Below, in pieces: positions 14,721 to 18,240 of a stretch of 18,240 nt of DNA (position 1 is the stretch's first letter; the number at the start of each line of letters is the position of its first letter). The DNA comes from JAUZQZ01 sp964624255 (GTDB taxonomy: Bacteria > Pseudomonadota > Zetaproteobacteria > Mariprofundales > Mariprofundaceae). The translations under genes were made by a program, and so were the position numbers. The DNA lies in assembly GCA_964624255.1 (NCBI GenBank), contig CAZUWV010000025.1, positions 1 through 18,240 on the forward strand, given 5' to 3'. The notes beneath the pieces are model-generated. The model was given only the letters and a program-made list of their open reading frames with translations, searched no databases and had not been told where the DNA came from.

Positions 14721-14959
14721 GAGCCTCTCGCAAAACTCGTGAGCGGCGATTGGCAATCCCACTTTGGTCCATTTGATTCGGACCAACATTGGCCCTCAGG
14801 GCTTGCGCCCCGCCCTTACGGACGTCCAAACGGCCTCATGCGCCCCTTTTGTCCGCGTTGAAATCTCGACCCATGGAACCACCATGCACCTCATTCAATC
14901 CCGAACATGGACTCAGCGTGGGATTACTGCTCATCCACTCATGGTTTTGCAATTGGCTC
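14721..14959 (+). mobile_element. Family A element, 239-bp long copy, target duplication TATG
   Basis: The ends are GAGCCTCTCGCAAAACTC and, inverted, GAGCCAATTGCAAAACC. TATG occurs directly outside both (14717-14720 and 14960-14963). Relative to the 161-bp copy it holds about 78 extra bases in the middle (roughly 14775-14852), including a GC-rich GGACGTCC palindrome. Its right end is inserted in the last codons of the helicase gene and supplies that gene's stop. An incidental plus-strand frame through it is not considered a gene. Confidence 0.82.
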
Positions 14960-17098
14960 TATGAACTCCAGTGATGCGTATTTTAGCATCAAACGTTTGA
15001 TTCCGGCATGGCGGAACTGTACGGACACGCGTGTGGCATCGCCTGCACCTTCCACGCCAAGGACTACACCCTCGCCAAAACTGGGATGGCGAACCGTACT
15101 GCCAACATTTATTCCATCGGATGGTTGCGTGGGTGTATGCAGGCTTTTTTCCCTGGCACGTTCCAGGATGCCGGGCGAGAGATCTGTGATGAAGCGGCTG
15201 GGTAGTGGAGAAATCATATCACCAAACATTCGACGCATGCGCGCGGAAGTTATCAGTAAATAATTTTTGGCCCGCGTCACACCGACATAAAGCAAGCGAC
15301 GCTCCTCACTGATACCCGTTTCACCTTCATCCAGGGCGCGTTGATGTGGCAACAGGCCATCTTCCACGCCGGCCAGAACAACCGTATCGAACTCCAGACC
15401 TTTGGCTCGATGCAAACTCATCAGGACTACGGCGCTGTCATCTTGCTGATCGCGTCGATGCCCCTCCTTGCTCATATCCTCATCGCTTTGTAGCAGTGCC
15501 GCACGATCCATGAATTCGATGGGTGTGATACCACCCACTGCGGCCATGGAAATAAAATCCCGTAAGGCACTGATATTTTCCATGCGGGACTCCGCTTCCA
15601 GTTGCCCCTGTCCCTTGATGCTCTCGACATAGCCGCTGGCTTCCAGTATTGCACCCATGCCCATATCCGGTGCTTCGGTAGCCATTTTACGTTGCTCGAT
15701 CATGATGCGCGCCAGTGGCGCAAGCCGCCTGGTGGCAGGACCCGCGCCACCACTCCCGGCGATTGCATCTAATCCGATCCCATCCAGCCAGTCAGCAGCG
15801 CGTAACCCCGAGGCAGCCAGCATCCGCGAGATTGCCTGTTGGCCCACTGCACCAATGCCGCGCTTGGGTTTATTACATATTCTAAGTAGGTGCAATGCAT
15901 CGGCACACCGGTGCAAAATTGCCCAATAGGCCAGCGCATCCTTGATTTCCATACGCTCAAAAAAACCTGTGCCGCCGAGAACCCTGTAGGGAATATTTTC
16001 CTCGCGTAAGCGCTGCTCAATGGGTAGTGACTGGCGGTTCGAGCGATAAAGTACGGCTAAGTCATGCCACGGCGTGCCATGTTCGCGTCGCAGCCTTAGG
16101 AATGCAGCGATGCGCCGTGCTTCGTCATATTCGTCATAGCATACAACCCATCGCGGCGTTTCACCCATCTCGCGCGTGGGTTGGAGTGCCTTTTTATAGC
16201 GATGGGAATTGGATTCAATAATAGCATTGGCCAGCCTGAGAATGGCGCCGCTGGAACGATAATTCTCCTCCAACCGGTGGATATTGGCACCATTCCACAA
16301 GCGCTCGAAATCCAGGATATGGCGCACATCGGCGCCGCGCCAGCCGTAAATACTCTGATCGTCATCCCCGACCACGGTCAGATTGCGATGTTCGCGACAT
16401 AATAGTAGTAGCCATTGGTGCTGGACCGGATTGGTATCCTGATACTCATCCACCAGTACATGATCGAAACGGCTGCGTAAGTTTGCCGCCACATCTGCAT
16501 GGTCGCGTAGCAGTATCACCGTATTGAGGATAAGATCGGAAAAATCCATACGCTCCAGCCGTTCCAGCTCCTTCTGGTATGCGGCGTAGAGTTCGCGCAT
16601 ATCTATGCCATTCCACGCCTGTTCAGGTGAATCGGTGGGTAGCAGCCCTGCATGTTTGCAGTGCTCGATCCAGCTGATAAGGTAGTTGGGATGCAGTTTA
16701 TCTGTATCAATATTGCGCGCCTTGAGTAGACGTTTGACCAGCGCTCTCTGATCATCGGCATCAATCACCTGAAATGTTTTTGGATAACCGAGTGCACTTG
16801 CATGTCGACGCAGGAAGCGCAACGAAATGGCGTGGAACGTACCGGAGATCACGCCACCACTATCATCACCGATAAGGCGGGCCAGACGCGCTTTAAGTTC
16901 AGAGGCCGCCTTGTTGGTAAACGTTACGACCAGAATGCGGTGGGGCATGGTGCCCTGACGAGCGATCAGATGCCCCACGCGGTGGACAATCGTACGCGTC
17001 TTGCCAGAGCCGGCACCCGCGAGAATCAGTTGTGGCCCATCTCCAGCCTGTACAGCCGCATCCTGTGATACATTAAGTTGTATCGGCGTCACAGCCAT
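14939..17098 (-). CDS. uvrD: Superfamily 1A DNA helicase, UvrD/PcrA type
   Basis: ATP-dependent 3'-5' DNA helicase for nucleotide excision and mismatch repair and removal of RecA or stalled polymerases. The 719-residue product carries the full SF1A set: GAGSGKT (28-34), VTFTNKAA, VDEYQDTN, GDDDQSIYGWRGAD, EENYRSS, LMSLHRAKGLEFDTVVLAG and EERRLLYVGVTRAK. The C-terminal domain INVGSTVRHPSFGEG..ATRVSVQF..GIKRLMLKYASLE is the Tudor-like RNA polymerase-binding fold of UvrD/PcrA and argues against Rep. The final EPIAKP and the stop are encoded by the terminal repeat of the family A element, so the natural last residues were replaced, with little functional loss expected. The ATG overlaps the CLC gene's stop as TGATG, implying coupled translation. 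Confidence 0.95.
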   Translation of the reverse strand: MAVTPIQLNVSQDAAVQAGDGPQLILAGAGSGKTRTIVHRVGHLIARQGTMPHRILVVTFTNKAASELKARLARLIGDDSGGVISGTFHAISLRFLRRHASALGYPKTFQVIDADDQRALVKRLLKARNIDTDKLHPNYLISWIEHCKHAGLLPTDSPEQAWNGIDMRELYAAYQKELERLERMDFSDLILNTVILLRDHADVAANLRSRFDHVLVDEYQDTNPVQHQWLLLLCREHRNLTVVGDDDQSIYGWRGADVRHILDFERLWNGANIHRLEENYRSSGAILRLANAIIESNSHRYKKALQPTREMGETPRWVVCYDEYDEARRIAAFLRLRREHGTPWHDLAVLYRSNRQSLPIEQRLREENIPYRVLGGTGFFERMEIKDALAYWAILHRCADALHLLRICNKPKRGIGAVGQQAISRMLAASGLRAADWLDGIGLDAIAGSGGAGPATRRLAPLARIMIEQRKMATEAPDMGMGAILEASGYVESIKGQGQLEAESRMENISALRDFISMAAVGGITPIEFMDRAALLQSDEDMSKEGHRRDQQDDSAVVLMSLHRAKGLEFDTVVLAGVEDGLLPHQRALDEGETGISEERRLLYVGVTRAKNYLLITSARMRRMFGDMISPLPSRFITDLSPGILERAREKSLHTPTQPSDGINVGSTVRHPSFGEGVVLGVEGAGDATRVSVQFRHAGIKRLMLKYASLEFIEPIAKP

Positions 17099-18042
17099 CA
17101 GTCTTCCACCTGCTCGCCATGTTGAACAATGAGTTTATGATAAGTAGAGAATACTGCGCTACGCGAAAGTACACCCAACACCTGGCGAGGACGGTCTTTG
17201 GAGACCACTGGAATCTGTTCAAATAGCGCATGGTCGAACATGCGAATGGCGCTGAGCAGGCTGTCATCCTCGGAAATACTTTGTACATGGCGATTAGACA
17301 CCTCCGAGGCGACGGCGAGCTGATCCATGCTGGAATCCAGCAACCATGGCTGAAGGTCGGCAAAGCTGATAATACCCGTCATATTTTCTTCATCATCCCT
17401 GACAATGACGCATCCCTTACCTGAATCCACATAGATCTGTTTGAGTTCGGCAAGCTGCGTGTGTTCAGCCACGCAGGGAATGGGACGCCAGGGAATTCGC
17501 GTCACTTTGACCGACCGCAACCACGACTGTTCCAGCGTCCAGTGCGTTTCGATGCCGTGCTCAACCAGCACGTCGGTGAATACAGATTCCCGACCAAACA
17601 CACGCGAGATCAGGGTGGCTACAATGCAAGACGCCATCAGCGGCAGCATAATGTGATAGTCCGATGTTAATTCAAATACCATGATCATAATAGTAATCGG
17701 TGCCTGGAGTGCAGCGGCAGTTAAAGCGCCACTGGCCACCAAGGCATACGCGCCGGAGCTTTCGGTGAAGGTGGGAGAGACACCATGGATAATACCACCG
17801 AACGGCCCCCCTGCCATGGCACCCAGAAAAAGAGCTGGCCCCAACAGTCCTCCAGGAAAGCCCGCAGCGAAGCTAATCGCCGTATCCCACGATGTTTCCC
17901 CTGTCCAAAGGCTGGAAACCCATTCTATTCCATGGCGTAATAGCAAGGCCGCATAAGCGGCAATGACACCGACGGCGATTGCCAACACGCTGAGGTACAG
18001 CATATCCTGATTTTTTAGCCATGCAAAACCATTCTTGCTCAT
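17098..18042 (-). CDS. CLC-type chloride channel/transporter with large in-frame internal deletion, two CBS domains
   Basis: The 314-residue product starts like a normal CLC with the first long helix (LYLSVLAIAVGVIAAYAALL, about 15-34). Near residues 47-55 it jumps to the late part of the membrane domain: AAGFPGGLLGPALFLGAMAG (about 60-79) and TAAALQAPITIMIMVFELT (about 108-126). A pair of CBS domains follows (about 178-235 and 245-303). The GSGIP selectivity segment, the GKEGP segment and the helices between them, about 270 residues, are missing, so ion transport is unlikely. The frame stays open across the junction. The position of the conserved helix-R Tyr reads SVFTDVL with Phe. AGGACAA precedes the ATG, and the stop is coupled to uvrD. 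It could be a decayed remnant whose coding frame survived, or an assembly deletion. Confidence 0.82.
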   Translation of the reverse strand: MSKNGFAWLKNQDMLYLSVLAIAVGVIAAYAALLLRHGIEWVSSLWTGETSWDTAISFAAGFPGGLLGPALFLGAMAGGPFGGIIHGVSPTFTESSGAYALVASGALTAAALQAPITIMIMVFELTSDYHIMLPLMASCIVATLISRVFGRESVFTDVLVEHGIETHWTLEQSWLRSVKVTRIPWRPIPCVAEHTQLAELKQIYVDSGKGCVIVRDDEENMTGIISFADLQPWLLDSSMDQLAVASEVSNRHVQSISEDDSLLSAIRMFDHALFEQIPVVSKDRPRQVLGVLSRSAVFSTYHKLIVQHGEQVED

Positions 18043-18181
18043 TTGTCCTAATTGTATTGGTGCGGAAATAGGATCCTCCGAATGATACGGTCAATCAGCC
18101 GGCAACAGTAGCAATTTCAACGCCTGCCGGATAGACAGGGCCTTCTCCCAGGCATGTGATTCATGCCGCATTATTCATGAA

Positions 18182-18240
18182 CTATACCTCCCGCCACGCA
18201 TCCAGCATCGGGAAGTACAACGCTGTTCTGATTTCCCGCT
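18182..18240 (-). CDS. Possible C-terminal end of an upstream gene (partial)
   Basis: From the right edge one minus-strand frame is open for 18 codons and ends REIRTALYFPMLDAWREV then TAG. The text looks protein-like, but the piece is too short to identify or to exclude chance. Between it and the CLC start lie about 140 bases with small hairpins (GGCATG/CATGCC near 18152-18168) and no clear promoter. Confidence 0.25.
   Translation of the reverse strand, partial: REIRTALYFPMLDAWREV

Noticed and set aside
14764..14964. 66-codon frame inside the 239-bp family A element
   Set aside because: No ribosome binding site, internal blocks differ between copies, and it does not resemble a transposase.

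Overview
The window reads as chromosomal DNA of a Gram-negative proteobacterium, most like Gammaproteobacteria or Acidithiobacillia. The evidence is the block pyrG-kdsA-eno-ftsB, an LPS-specific KDO8P synthase (KdsA), a periplasmic FKBP isomerase and a membrane FtsH. The species cannot be fixed from sequence alone. Most of the window is housekeeping. The irregular parts are small non-autonomous mobile elements and two damaged genes. No CRISPR array, tRNA, rRNA, prophage or recognisable defence system was found.

Layout. Positions 1-5089, minus strand: a tightly packed run read right to left as pyrG, kdsA, eno, ftsB and a glutamyl-tRNA synthetase cut by the left edge. Two junctions are 4-base GTGA overlaps, and four genes in a row start with GTG. 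An 18-bp perfect inverted repeat lies between kdsA and eno. Positions 5222-6094: an FKBP isomerase gene (minus) with a 77-bp miniature element just after its stop. Positions 6095-7025: about 0.9 kb without a convincing gene, holding a second element family (B), two more copies of the first family (A) and degenerate DNA. Positions 7026-8707 (minus): a zinc/manganese-type ABC permease and ATPase, overlapping by 4 bases. Positions 8824-10646 (plus): a large unrecognised gene broken by a tripled heptanucleotide, a one-base shift at a run of six A, and probably a third shift near its end. Positions 10810-11808 tilS and 11954-13879 ftsH (plus), the latter behind a heat-shock-like promoter. Positions 14158-14604: a PsiE-family membrane protein behind a good candidate Pho box. 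Positions 14612-14959: one copy of each element family, the second forming the last codons and stop of uvrD. Positions 14939-18042 (minus): a CLC-type chloride channel/transporter gene with a large in-frame internal deletion, translationally coupled (TGATG) to a UvrD/PcrA helicase gene.

How the parts fit. The left block couples CTP synthesis, KDO synthesis for LPS, glycolysis, divisome assembly and tRNA charging. FtsH and the FKBP isomerase belong to envelope protein quality control. PsiE would respond to phosphate limitation and the ABC pair to metal supply. Family A elements carry GAGCC..TTGCAAAACTC ends and 4-bp target duplications (ACTG, ATGG, TATG). They sit mainly at gene 3' ends and occur at 77, 161 and 239 bp, related by internal insertion or deletion. 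Family B has CCTGGACTATTCATAAAT ends flanked by CTAG. Together with the frameshifted gene and the deleted CLC, this suggests a genome with active or recent miniature transposons and some gene decay. The clearest candidates for something undescribed are the unrecognised 8824-10646 gene, the two element families, and the shortened CLC protein.
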